From NCBI GenBank assembly GCA_050084985.1, contig JBITNC010000001.1, positions 182,652,001 through 182,716,000 of the forward strand: 64,000 bases of DNA, written 5' to 3'. This document shows positions 47,130 to 60,300 of this stretch, piece after piece. This stretch comes from Nageia nagi (taxonomy: Eukaryota; Pinophyta). Every line of letters starts with the position of its first letter. Positions within the stretch are counted from its first letter, which is position 1. A program made the translations under genes and the position numbers. The notes below the pieces were generated by a model. That model was not told where the DNA came from, made no database searches, and saw only the letters and a list, made by a program, of their open reading frames with translations.

Positions 47130-48290
47130 AGTGGTGCTTTTATGGCCATATGAGAGAATTTTTGTTTATCAAACTTGAATGATAAAATTGTTCTAAAATC
47201 TCCAATATATTTCACTTTGATAGACCAACAAGTTGGTGGAGGGGTGGGTGCTTGTTAATTTTTTTATGTATTCCTTGTAGGTTGGTTACATGTACACCCT
47301 AATATTTTGACTAACTATAAATAACTTGATGCAATAATACAACATGGATGGGAAGAATGGAATATGGTAAAATAGATTCAATCCTTGAAAGATAACTATT
47401 AGATGGATATTTTTATTTGAATTGCATTCTTGAGCATAAGTTTAATTTCATGAATATTGACTTTATTGATTCCAAATAGGCCTTACTTAAGGCAAAGGGT
47501 GCCATGGCAACATTCAAAATACTAGAGGTAAAACTATTAACAAAATGTTGAATGTCATTTTAGAAACTCTTAGAATTTACATAGTTACATGGGCTAATTA
47601 TTTTTACATTTTTATAGTTGATGAACATGTATGTTGCATTTTTAATACTCTTGGTCACATACTAAATTTAAACTACATACAAGGATATGTTATTAAGTTT
47701 AATGAACAAATGGAAGTGTGGGAGAAGGAAAAAGGGAAAAAAAGGATGAAGAATACACTCTATTAAAATAGGGTGAGGATTTATAAAAATATTACTTTAC
47801 TACATTTTTAATAGAAAAATATGTGCATGATTGGGTCATTAAATTCCAAGCTAGGGCATTAAATAACATCAATCTAACCAAGAATTCAATGATGGACTTC
47901 ACTTACAAAAGTGAAGGGTGATGAAAATAAGTGGGTATTGGCATTAATGTTTTATGTATTTTTGATTCCTATTTTAGGAATTTAGTAATGTCAACCTCAT
48001 GATGTTATTTTAGGCCTTCCCTCATACAAGGAATTGATGAAACAAACATATCTAAAGGCAATAAAGGAGCATTTAGAAAGACACTAGGTATTAGATCTAG
48101 ATCTAGATCAACTATGGGAATAACTCCTCTTGCTACAAAAAGGGATGAAGGAAAGAAACATGTTTGGTAAAACTCTAAGCTTTCTCTTGGAGGGATAAAA
48201 CCACATAGGACTTGTATCTTTCTAGAAAACATGGAAAAAAAATGAAACAAATCATTTCAAGAGGTGGCATTCCAAAACATTATGTGTAAA
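47130..48290 (+). pseudogene. Uncharacterised protein relic (copy B)
   Basis: Counterpart of 15400-16490. MLNVILETLRIYIVTWANYF, IVDEHVCCIFNTLGHILNLN, YIQGYVIKFNEQMEVWEKEK (47545-47760), VKGDENKWVLALMFYVFL, and KGNKGAFRKTLGIRSRSRST near 48060. The IVDEH segment missing from copy A is retained here, so the two copies complement each other. Function unknown. Confidence 0.5.
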
Positions 48291-48889
48291 ATCCTCATAA
48301 GATATTTTACTACCTCAAAATTTTCTATGTGTAATAGGTTACAACATAAATCAATAAGTCTTTGTTGATGTAAATGAAAACTATATAGTAAAATTGATTA
48401 ATGTAGTTTGTTTAGCTTAGTTTTTTTTTTAATATTCCTTATATACAAATTTATACATTGTTTTTTACTTTGATTTTATGTATAGTGTAATTTATTTTAC
48501 TTTTGATGTGGCAACTTAGAGATTTTGAATTTTATGGTAGGTAACCTTAGGAGTGGATAGTGGAGCTATAAAAGAATTAGTCACAATGAAGAGGTTTAAA
48601 TATAAAGCCATCAAATAATCCAATACATGTCTCTATACAACAAAATACTTATAAAGATGAAAAATATAAGGGACAACACTCACCTATATTTGAAACCATC
48701 CCACTACATGGGAATAATATAGAGCAGTGGAAGTCATGTAGGAAAATATATATAAAGTTTTACAAGAATGGATAAAATAATATGTATTTTTATGTTAATG
48801 AGGTTGGATATGAAAAGATCTATTCATGTATGTTCTAGATGTGGCCTTCTTCCCACACAATGAAAAAAATGCTTTGTTTCCATTCCATT

Positions 48890-49380
48890 TATTAGAATTT
48901 GTAATGTAATATTATATAATATTTATCTTTAATATAAATTTATTTAATACTTAAAGTATCTTTAGGTACCTTAAAGCATTAAGAGAATAAATATAGAAAG
49001 AGAAATAAATATAAAAACACCTTTAACCTTACCCATGGGTAAAACAAAGGTTAAAGGGTGGATTTCTTCTTATAAATAGAGAGGTACCCCTCTCATTATG
49101 TAACTAGATGGAGTATGGTAATGCTTATCTTATAGAGGTGTATGAATGTTCTTGTAGGATATTTGTAGAAGAATTCTTAAAAATATGTACAAGAGTTATC
49201 TTGTAAGAAATAATAGAATGATGGTTCAAAGTGGATGTACTCCCAAGAGATAGAGGAACCACTATACATAATGTATTATTTTTTATATGATTGATTATTG
49301 ATTTGGTAGAAAGATGAATGTTAGATTTGTTACAGAAGCTTCAAGGATATCTTAGTTTATGAAATCTTTCAATTACATCA
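48890..49380 (+). repeat. 5' LTR of the small LTR element
   Basis: 491 bp. TG start mutated to TA (TATTAGAATTTG). TATA box TATAAATA at 49071-49078. Ends TTACATCA. Confidence 0.9.
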
Positions 49381-50679
49381 AGTGATATTAGAACCATTCT
49401 TATAGTAATCTTCTTAAATTTCTACTTGGTAAGTTTGAGGTAACTCTCCTCAAATTTAAGGTATATCTAACCTCTAAACTTGTTTCAATTTTTTATTTGA
49501 AACTTCAATGGTTAGTCTATTTCACTTTCTTATTTTCAAATTAAAATTTGATATCTATACTAACATGTTTATGTTAGAGTAATTGGCTAAGATCTAGTAT
49601 TTTTATGTTAGTAACATGTTAGTAGTATTTGAAGTTAGATCTAATATATTCTATATAGTTAGAATCTAAGATCTTGAAAAAATTAGTGCTTCTAATATTT
49701 TTTACTAATTTGTAAACTTATAAAAATCTAATTTATGATTTTTGTAATAAAATTTCTTTTTTAGCAAGAAAGTTAAAATATTATTTTACTATATTAACAA
49801 AGGTTACAAATTATTTTTGTAACAAGTAAAGTTACAAAAGCTTGCAATTTTTTTATATATGAAAATTTGGATGAAAATTTTTATATTTAAAAAAAATAAA
49901 AGTTTATATATATGTATGTATATATATGTTACTAAAAAAACTTTATTTTTTTAATATTTAAAAAAATAGAATTTTATTATTATTTAAAAAAAATATTTTT
50001 TTTTTGTTTTTATTATTAAATAATAATAATTAAATTTTTTAAATACATTTTTTTAAGTAAAAAAAGGAGTTGCTCTCTTAATTTTAGCATCTTTAATATG
50101 AGCTCCTTTTAATAATCTAAAACAAACAAATGCAAAAATTAAAAATCAATTTTTTTTTTTATATATCCTTGATTGAGAATGTATTTATATTAATTGGTTG
50201 ATTGTGCATCTAATAGTATTATGTACATATGATATCATGTTATAGTTGATACATTTTATTTGGTATGCACATGTGATATATAGTTGATGATGTATGTTAT
50301 CTTTGATGTTGTGCATATGTTATGACTTGGTATTTTTTATCAATTAATGAATGATATCTATCTTATATGAATGTATATTATAAATCTAATTGATCTTATT
50401 TATGAGCTTCTTGTAGCTTGCAAGTTCTTGAGATTAGAGGTTACTTTGAGTATGCAAGCTCATCAAGGCTCATCATATCAACATATTGTTGAATGACTAC
50501 TTTTGTATAAAGAAATTATTTTTTGATTAATAATTGTATTGTAAAATCATTTTTTAAAATGGTTAAGTAGTTGAGCCATTATAGAACCATCTATATTTTA
50601 TTACTTTTTCAAATATGTAAAAGTTTTCATTTCCATTTGTATGTCTTGAAGGAGAACTCTATTTTATAGTAAGGGGGAG

Positions 50680-51155
50680 TGTTAGAATTTGTAATGTAAT
50701 ATTGTATAATATTTATTTTTAATATAAATTCATTTAATATTTAACGTATCTTTAGATACTTTAAAGCATTGAAAGAATAAATATAGAAACACCTTTAACC
50801 TTACCCTTTGGTAAAAGAAAGGTTAAAGGATGGGTTTCTTATTATAAATAGAGACACATCCATCTCATTATATAATTAGATGAAGCATGGTAATGCATAT
50901 CTTATAGAGTTGTAGAAATTGCTCTTATAAGAATTTTGTAGAAAAATTCTTGAGAATTTATAGAAAAGTTATCTTATGAGAAGTAATAGAATAATGGTTC
51001 AAAGTGGATGTACTCCAAACATATGGAGGAACCACTATATATATAATGTGTTATTTTTTATATGATTGATTATTTCTTTGCTAGAAGGATGAATGTTAGA
51101 TTTGTTGGAGAAGCTTCAAGGTGATTTTGCTTTATGGAATCCTTCAATTCTATCA
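50680..51155 (+). repeat. 3' LTR of the small LTR element
   Basis: 476 bp, TGTTAGAATTTG..CAATTCTATCA, collinear with 48890-49380 and with the solo LTR at 17156-17623. Confidence 0.9.
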
Positions 51156-51469
51156 CCATTGTCCATGTATAATACAAGATAAGACTTTGTAATTGTAATT
51201 GTTATTGTGATTATATATTTGAATCTCTATATTTTTTTCATATAGTGTTTATGATGATAAGATTTAATACAACAATGTATATTTGACTAAGTATAGTTGA
51301 CTGTGAATATTTAACTCTATTTATGACTATATAATTGACTATGTTTATGATTAAAAAGTAAATATTATTTTATTACTTTTTCAAATATTATTTACGTATA
51401 TTGATGGGGTATTTATGAAAGCCCTTTATTGTAGATAGTCATTGCATTAAACTAATTTTCACAACTATT

Positions 51470-52460
51470 ATACAATTGTAAATAATAATGCTATAAAAAT
51501 CTTGGCCCAAATTCTATGTTTTAATTGCAATATTCTTTACAAGTCATTCGTAACCATCAATAATGCATTACAATTCATTAATGTTGAACCCTTCAATGGT
51601 TTTGCTGAATTTATGACCAAGAATAATTCAATAAAAATCATACATGATATTTTACAAATAATAGAGCTACAACAATTTGAGCCCAAATCCTACATTTTAA
51701 TTGCAATATTATTTAATTTACAATTTGTAATGGTTATGTTGCATTCATAACCATGAATAATATATTAAAATTCATACATAATTCAATAAAAATCATCCAT
51801 ACAATGGTCTTATGAATTCATAATTAAAAAATAATATAATATAAATTTTACATGATATTTTATAAATAATGGAGCTATAGAAATCTGGGTTGAAATCCTA
51901 TGTTTTAATTGCAATATTGGTTAACATAGAATTTGCAATGGTTATGTCACATTCATAACCACAAATAATGCATTACAAGTCACACATAATTCAATACAAA
52001 TCATACCTGTAATGGTTCTACTAAATTCATAACCAAGAAATAATGCAATGCAAATCATATATGTTATTTTACAAATAATAAACCTACATAAATTTGGACT
52101 CAAATCCTATGTTTAATTGCAATATTGTTTAATGTACAATTTCCAATGGTTATGCTATATTCGTAACTATGAATAATACATTACAAATCATATGTCCAAT
52201 GGTTCTACTAAATTCATAACTAGGAAATAATGTAATACAAATCATACATTCTATTTTATGAATAATGTAATACAAATCATATGTTTAATATATAATTTAC
52301 AATAGTTATTTTACATTCACAACCATGAATAATGAATAAAAATTTATATATAATTCAACATAAATCATACATGCAATGGTTCTCCTAAATTCATAACTAG
52401 AAAATAATGCAATACAAATCATACTTGCTATTTTACGAACCCTTCAATGGTTATACTAAT
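51470..52460. repeat. ~207-bp tandem array (copy B)
   Basis: Counterpart of 17930-18960, with the same dimeric units (AATGGTTATG..CATTCATAACCA and AATGGTTCTACTAAATTCATAA). Some units are shortened around 52180-52320. Confidence 0.75.
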
Positions 52461-52499
52461 TTCATAACCATGACCCTTTCATGAGATAAACAACTTAAG

Positions 52500-52680
52500 A
52501 TTTCATATAGACATATTATAGACATATATATAAATATACCATTGGTGTATATGGAAAACATCAAGAGTGTTATGTTAAAGATATATGATGGGTGTATATC
52601 AAGATATATAATGGGTGTATATATGATACATTATATTGTGAGCATATATATGGATATTGTATGGGAGTATATAATATGGT
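52500..52680. repeat. Second ATATATCATGGG-type cluster (copy B)
   Basis: GACATATTATAGACATATAT, ATACCATTGGTGTATATGG, GATATATGATGGGTGTATAT and GATATATAATGGGTGTATAT in tandem. Counterpart of 18998-19170. Confidence 0.55.
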
Positions 52681-54850
52681 TCATCATTATTGAATGTGGT
52701 TCATGATCAATGTAAGCTCCATTTTTTTATCTAAGATTGAGTAAGTATATGAGCCAAGATCATGGTTACCAATACTTCTATTGGAAAATAATGATCTTGG
52801 CTCCTATACTCTTTTAATATCAATTAGTCTAAGAAAATAAAGGGTTTCATATCCTTTAATGACTCTATAGTTTCTCTATGTATAATATATTTTAAATATT
52901 TATTACAATCTTCTATGGCTACATTTCAAATTTATGCAATGTCTTATTTCCTTTTGTAGTAGGACTTTCAACCATGCAACTATGACACTTCTATTTACTT
53001 TTCTTGTTTATTGTATTTAATTTAACCATGCATAAGTAGGACATTTATACACGTAACCATGTATTATTTATTACAAGCTTATATGCCTCCTTTCCATATT
53101 TCTTTCATATCTTATTTACTTTTCTCATTATGTTAATGATATTTTCATGCCTAAAATTATTTATACATCTTTTGTAAAAGGTATTTTATTTACTACTCTC
53201 ATACTTTAGGTATATTTTGCTCAAAAAATTATCATATATATTATGATACCAATAACTCATATATTATGATGACAATAACTTAGATCCATACATAGGACAT
53301 ACACAACTTAGGTCATACACAACTCACTTATTATGATGAAACACAATACATTTAATAATATCTCAAATCCATACAAAGGATATTAACAACTCAATTGAAA
53401 ACTGAGGTATGCCTTCACTATTGTTTTACTTATAATATGTTATTCATCTACATATTCTAATAGTAAAAAGAGTACAAAAATATCAACTGTAATCCTAATT
53501 TTTAAAATCACAACGAACATTAATGTTGTAGATTCCTAAAAATGATTTATTATTTATTTAATAAATCATATATATAATTCTTAAATGATTTAATGCAATA
53601 TTACATATGTCAATATGAAAAGATATTATAATGTAATACCATGTGTTATATTAAATACTATATCATATATTATGGGTCTTATTTAAAGTATCTTGAACAT
53701 AACAATGATTATATTATTATAAGAGGTAAACTTTTACTCCTTTCTATATATTTTGTGGTCTATATAAATGGTTGGATATGTTGATCTCCATATATCAAAA
53801 CTCTTTTGATATTGATAAAGAACTTTGATAGGAGGTTGTCAACTATAACGTGTCTCTATATGCAACCTATCTTGAAAATTTTTTATACTTTGATTTCTAA
53901 ACTTTTTATCTTTAGCTCACATCATAATTCAACATATTCCATGCATTCAATAGCATGTTTTCTCCTATGTCGGTATAGGCATGCTTCTTTTAGGTCATCA
54001 ACAATGTACATCTTCTAGATTAAGAGTTTAAAGATTAGATGGTTGAGCTATTAGTTCATGCATACAAAGATTAGTTATGATCCTTACACAAGTTGAATCC
54101 TAATCCTTTGAAAATTTATCATTATCTACTTTTGAGGATTGTACACACACTTCATATCAAGTGTACATTTTTCATATATATCTATTATGATCATATATTT
54201 ATTGTAAAGTTTAACATATATATTAACTCTTATGCCCAATATTCTGATTTTTATTTTCCCCTACATCAAATTGCTTAGCTATGATCAATAATGATAAAGA
54301 ACTACATGTTGATTCTAATTTGACACAATCATCTTCAAGAAAGAGTAAAAGTAGCATTCAAATCAAAAAAATTGAAAAATAATTTCTATGAATGAAGTTA
54401 AATTAAATCATAGTGTTTACCTTAAATTATGTTATCTTAGGTTGACTATGCTTTTATAATCTTGTAAAAATATAAGGATGAGTTTGTTGGGCATATAAAA
54501 TTATGCAACATGATTTCATCTCTCAAGTATCACTTTTCCTTTTACTTGAAGGATTCATCCAACTCTTTATTCATTTTTCAAACCTTTCACCTATATTATA
54601 ATCTTATGGGTATGAAAATTGGTGATAACTATTCTGCATATCCATAACCATACTTACAAACTACCTCTTACTTCTAGAAGTATCATAAGATTGCTCTAAA
54701 AATAATTTTAACCATACCTTTCCATCATCTACATTTGATATCTTGGAAAATGAATGATCAATTTAATATTCCTAACCTTAGGAGTTGTTAACATGAGGTG
54801 AAGATATACTTCTAGGATAATAAGGTATATTAGGTGTAGGTGTTACTATA
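52680..54850. other. Shared tail of copy B and unassigned sequence
   Basis: Up to about 54262 this matches copy A. From there to 54850 no frame is recognised; it may be the 3' end of the MULE relic that follows. Confidence 0.45.
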
Positions 54851-56640
54851 TAGCTAGGAAACTTAATAGTTTTAACCAACATGTTCATGATTTTGAATAC
54901 ATGCTTGCATGTTTTACCTCTAAATGCCCACTCTCAAGTGCATGTGTAAGAGTATTCACCTTGAAGGGTAACAAGATATTATTTTAACACATTTATTTGA
55001 CTCTTCATTCAATATAAACCAACAACATGTTCATGAGGGACATAATAAGAATCAAGTATCATATGAGACTTATGTATTGCACTCTACACTCTTTTTCTTC
55101 TTGTAAATGTTCCAAAATTTTAGTGTCTTTAATTTAACCAAATTCATATAATATTGAAAAACTAGTTCAAAAAATATGTAAAGTAACAAATCCATTCTTC
55201 TACCATATTTTCTTACCTTTTGACATAGAAATCTAATTTTTAAAGTATAATGACATGACTCGAATATAGCTAAAATTATTTCTTGGTTAGAATGGGAAAA
55301 ATTTATATAGTATTTTGCCCACATACCTACAATAGAAAATATAGAATCAAAATCACAAATGTTTAACAAGGGAAAAAATAATAGTAAAAAATATAAACAT
55401 GTTATGAGTGTACTTACAAATTCTATCAGCATCAAACTAATTACTAATCAAGTAATCTATAAAATCTTTTTTGTTATAGAAATTAGCATAAAACTTAGAT
55501 ACAATTGCTTTCACATATGCATCATCCTTGCATTTGAAAATTATTTCATCTAATCTTGTAAACAGTTTTATTCCAACCTCTTTACTTGATGCCTTCTTGT
55601 AGATATTATTTAACCAAGCCCATTTCACATACCAGACACATAATAAATGCTTGTAACCAAATATTTTTTTGGACATATATGCAATAATATAAACAAATTT
55701 ACCAAATGAATAAAATAAAAGAACATTTATAAAATTTAAAATATTTTTAAATTTAAACTTATTTTGCATATTGTTTTAAACAAAATACAATTCACAAACT
55801 TGATGGTCTAGATATCAACAACAATATCATCAGTAAGAAAAGAATTCACATGCCAACTAGGTTGGCATTCTAAATAACACTTTTTTAATATTTCAAGCCA
55901 TTTAGTTATGTCATCAACATTATTTTTGTATGTGACAATTCAACCCACAAGTAGACTACTTTGTTGGGAATCAAATGCAAATAATGTGTAAAATTGGTAT
56001 TGCAATGCATAAAAATTCAACATTGTATAAAAATTTAGTTATGAACAATATCAACAATACAAAAATAAAAAATATGCAAAAATTTAGTGATAGTTACATC
56101 GTAAAAAATTGTACTAAAGGTTGAATCCATTAAAATTATGTTGTTATCAGATAATTCCACCATCTTATCCAACATCCATTCTATTTGAATACCGATAACA
56201 AATTTTCTAATTTCATGGTTAAGGTTTTTATATATAAAAAACTTTTTCTTGTTATCTTGGTACCATTGGTTTGTACTAGTGGCATCATCTTTAACCTTTT
56301 GTACCTTTCCCTTTGTCAATCTATTCTATATATTTTGAACATCTCTTCTTAAAATACAATGATTTTGAATTACAAGTATATTTTTAAAATACTCTTGCAT
56401 AAATTACACATTACATATTATATCAACTAAAATACCATCTATTATCAATGATTCAATAAAATAACTAGTCTCTTTCAACATATATGGAGTAAAATTAGCC
56501 TTTCCATCTTTTATTTTACTTGTATAATGCACTCCATGGCAAGGTTGTCCATCAAGTGTAACATATTCAAATTTATTGTATGTAATATATGTAACTTTAG
56601 GTAAACTTTTGAATACCATAACAATAAAATAACATTAACA
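54850..56640 (-). pseudogene. MULE (MuDR-type) transposase relic with SWIM finger
   Basis: From the right on the minus strand: GQPCHGVHYTSKIKDGKANF (56404-56619), NQWYQDNKKKFFIYKN and KFVIGIQIEWMLDKMVE, then NNIILMDSTFST (first catalytic D near 56125). QYQFYTLFAFDSQQSS and PSWHVNSFLTDDIV (second D near 55826-55831) follow, then KHLLCVWYVKWAWLNNIYKK, FSHSNQEIILAIFESCHYTL, KYGRRMDLLLYIF, and near 54900-54950 CT-stop-EWAFRGKTCKHVFK, a SWIM finger whose second cysteine has become TGA. The order is that of plant MULE transposases of the SWIM class. At least six stops and frameshifts; no terminal inverted repeats were identified. Open parts of 121, 110 and 94 codons remain. Confidence 0.8.
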
Positions 56641-56823
56641 ACTTCTTTTCTTTCTAAATTTCTCTTCCATTTTGGAGAAGGTAGGTCATCTCCCTTATCC
56701 TTATAGCCATAAGAACATCAATAACTACATATAAAATAAAAAAATAGAATCATATTACTTGCAAAGATAAGATCATGCAATGTTGAAATTAAAAAGAGAA
56801 TATTTTCTTACATTTCACATATG
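56641..56823. other. Upstream flank of the MULE relic
   Basis: AT-rich, no frame. It ends at the left ATGGC target-site copy. Confidence 0.4.
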
Positions 56824-56828
56824 ATGGC

Positions 56829-57325
56829 TATTGAAAATTATAATATAATATTGTGTAATATTTCTCTTTAATATAAACTAACTTAATGCCTAAAGTATCT
56901 TTAGATACCTTAAAGCATTAAAAGAATAAATATAGAAACCTTTAAACCTTACCTTTAGGTAAAAAAAAAGTTAAAAGATGAGTTCTTTTTATAAATAGAG
57001 AGGTACCTCTCTCATTATGTAATTTGATCAAGCATAATAATCCTTATCTTGTAAAGTTGTAGGAATGCTCTTGTAAGAGCTTTGTTAAAGATTTGTAAGA
57101 GTGTTATCTTGTGAGAAGTATAATAATCCTTATCTTGTAAAGTTGTAGGAATGCTCTTGTAAGAGCTTTGTTAAAGATTTGTAAGAGTGTTATCTTGTGA
57201 GAAGTAATAAAATGATGATTTAAAATGGATATACTCTTATAAAATGGAGAAACCACTATACATAATGTGTTATTTTTATGTGATTGATTATTATTTTGTT
57301 ACAAGGATGAATGTTATGGTCTCTA
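56829..57325 (+). repeat. 5' LTR (3' end deleted) with an internal 86-bp tandem duplication
   Basis: Related to 17156-17623. TATA box TATAAATA at 56990-56997. It ends abruptly after GAATGTTATGG where other copies continue GATTTGTT..CCATCA. Confidence 0.85.
57035..57206. repeat. Perfect 86-bp tandem duplication inside the 5' LTR
   Basis: 57035-57120 and 57121-57206 read identically (TAATAATCCTTATCTTGTAA.. to ..TGTGAGAAGTA), whereas the 3' LTR has a single copy. It is therefore a post-insertion event. Confidence 0.95.
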
Positions 57326-57329
57326 TAAA

Positions 57330-60300
57330 TTTCTACTTAGTGATTTTGAAGTAACTCTCATCAAATTTAAGGTATACCTATCTCCTAATCTTATTTCAAT
57401 TTTATTTGAAATTTCATTGGTTAATCAATTTCAATTTTTTTAAAGTTGAAAGTTGATATCTATACTAACATGTTTTTTATCTTGAAGATAATGAGCTCAA
57501 ATAAAAGGTAAAATTTTATCTTAATTACATGTTAGCAGTATTTGAAATTAGATCTAACATATGGTATATGGTTAGAATCTAAGATCTTGAAAAAAAATTA
57601 ATGCTTCTAAATTTTTTTACTAAATTGCAAACTTACAAAAATATAATTTATGATTTTTGTAATAAAAGTTCTTTTCTAGCAAAAAAGTTAAAATATTATC
57701 TTGCTATATTAACAAAGGTTACAAATTTTGTTTGTAATAAGAAAAGTTACAAAAGCTTTCAATTTTTTTTATATATGAAAAATTTGATGAAATTTTTTAT
57801 ATATAATTTTCATATATATAAAAAATGAAAGTTATATATGTTTATTATTAAAAAAAAATTTCTATTTTTTAATATTTAAAAAAATAGAATTTTATTATTA
57901 TTTACAAAAAAATAGATTTTGTTTTTGTTTTTAATGTTAAATAGTAATAATTAAAAAAAGTTTTTTTTAATATAGTTTTTTTTTCTTTTTTTTTTAAAAA
58001 AGGGGGGAATCCTTAATAAGTTAAAAAAAAAGGAAGGTGGACTTTCTAATTTTTTTAATAAGTTGCTTTTAAATTTTAGCATCTTTAATATAATTTCCTT
58101 TTATCCTTTTTAAAAAGAGAGAATCTTTAATAAATTTAAAAAATGTGAACTCTCTAATTTTTTAATGAGTTAAATTTAAGTTTTAAAGTCTTTTAAAGTA
58201 TGATGCAATGTTTAAGTAAAGATTTAAATTATTGATTATTATCTATTTTTAAACGTAGACTTAATTGTAACTTATATGCATTTTTTAATATATGAAATTT
58301 TTTTTATTTAGAAAATTCTCATCGTAATGCAAAATTTATTTATTTAAATACATAATTATTACAAGTATAACAAACTTTCAATATAAAATTGGACTAGTTT
58401 ATCAAATGATAAATTTTTGAAGGCAATAATTATTTTTTTATTTAATGTTCAATACCTTACAAATCACTTTAATTATATACTTCTTTTAATGTATTTTTTT
58501 TCTTATGTTAATTTATGATATTTTATTATAATAATAAAGAAAAAAAGAATAATTTACATTATGTTATAAAAGTTTTTGCTTGTTATACTTGGTTATGTAT
58601 ATTATATTGCTATTATGCTTAGATGGTTAATTTATGCACTATCCTTATTGGTTGAAATGCTATGCAAATTTGTGGATGGATAATTTTTTCAAACATAAGT
58701 ATTCCTAAGTGAATAATTTTTTTTTTAATGCATAAGGTTAAATATACACATTATGTGTTGTGAATATGCATAAAACTTAATTTTTAAAATTCTTGGATAA
58801 GCATAGTGTTTGAAATGGAAATTTAGATTATTTTTTTTTAAATTTTAATATGTATAATTTTTATTAGTTGCATTAATTTATATTGCATAGAGATTTATTA
58901 TGTGCATTAAACTATAAATTGATATTTATGTATATCTACATATTTTTTATCAATGGTTGATGTAGAAATTTTTTAAACTTCTAAAATTAATTTTACTATA
59001 CATATTGTTTGAAGTAAGAGTTTGTGTGAGTTTTCTTCAAACATTACTATTCTCATTAATTGTGCACATTATTTTTATTTTAGTTGGATGGAATTTTTTT
59101 TTATGTACACACATTCTTATTAGAGTAGAGTTTGTAAACTTACTCAATATTAGAATTGTTGTGCATTAATATTTAAATTTTTTGCTTGTGTACTTTGGTT
59201 AATATACTTGTTGAAGTGAAAAGCTTTTAAATTTTTTTCATAAGTCTTATTAAAGATATTGATAATGTAATATTAATCTTACTTTGAAAAGAAAGTGTAT
59301 AACTACCTTTGAAAAATGTACATTTCACTCTACATTTGTAGAGTTTTGTAAATTTAATTTTTTTATAAAGTTACCCTTAAGAAAGAGTATAAAATTCAAG
59401 CATCTTTTTATCAAGAAGTAAATTTTTTATGAGACTTTATATTTATTTTTTATAAAAATAAGATTTTATTGATGTTTTTTACTTAAATCCTAATTTTTAG
59501 GGTCGATAAATTTGTTCTTAAGAAGGATTGAAGTAATACTTACTTCATCTTTAGGAGGGTTGTCACTATAAGTATTAGCTTGGCATCTTTGTGATGACTT
59601 ATAAGGCACTGTTTGCCATATTTTTTACTTCTATATTTGAAAATTTTATCCATATTTATATATGGATACCATATTTTTTACTTCCATATTGATATATTAT
59701 GCCACACTTCTATTTATTAACAAGTATAAAATCAAAGCATATGTTAAATTTTTTGGTTACTTATAAGTATTGGCTTAGCATCTTCATGATGACTTATAGT
59801 ACACCACAAATCTAGGTATATTTTTAAATTTTTATTGTATAATGACTAAGTATTAGCTTGGCATCTTTATGATGACTTATAGAACACTATTTACCATATT
59901 TTTACTTTTATATTGTGAAGTTATATCTATGAAGATGAATTGTTTACTACTTGTAGTATATGGATTGGTTAAAAAGATTTACCTTTATCTATAACTATAT
60001 TTTTGAAATTGTTAAAATGATTTGATCTTCTCTATAATTGTTGAATGTTGGAGTGGTTAAAAAGATATACCTTTTTTTTATATTATAATCTTTGGTAAAA
60101 AATTACATCCTTATTGGATGAATGCTACATTTTTTATTATATACATATTAACTAGTAGGATGGCTAAGATGGCATCTTGACTCACTTTTAGTAAAGTCAA
60201 ATTTATTTGTTGTAACATATTGACTCTCTCTTAATAAATTCAAGTTCATTTATTATGACATATTTACTCATTCATGGTAAAGTTAAATTTATTTATTATG

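Larger units (their letters stand above)
48885..51160 (+). mobile_element. Small non-autonomous LTR retrotransposon, complete, with TSD CCATT
   Basis: 5' LTR 48890-49380, PBS-like AGTGATATTAGAACC at 49381-49395 (compare AGTGGTATCAGAGCC), internal region 49396-50665, PPT AAGGGGGAG at 50671-50679, 3' LTR 50680-51155. CCATT flanks both sides (48885-48889, 51156-51160). The element is 2266 bp. The internal region is AT-rich with homopolymer runs and no ORF above about 60 codons, so it must depend on another element. The iMet-type PBS suggests a Copia partner. Confidence 0.9.
40251..54262 (+). repeat. Large duplicated segment, copy B
   Basis: Collinear with copy A (see 1-20965). It lacks the gag/PMD element (single CCAAC at 45502-45506) and about 1.1 kb corresponding to 3200-4340, and retains the full small LTR element at 48890-51155. 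The left limit of true duplication is unknown because copy A runs off the window. Similarity ends at about 54262. Confidence 0.85.

Noticed and set aside
57601-57828. 75-codon plus-strand frame in the 5.0 kb LTR element
   Set aside because: Extreme AT bias, and the matching region in the 2.3 kb element (49680-49880) is not conserved as a protein.
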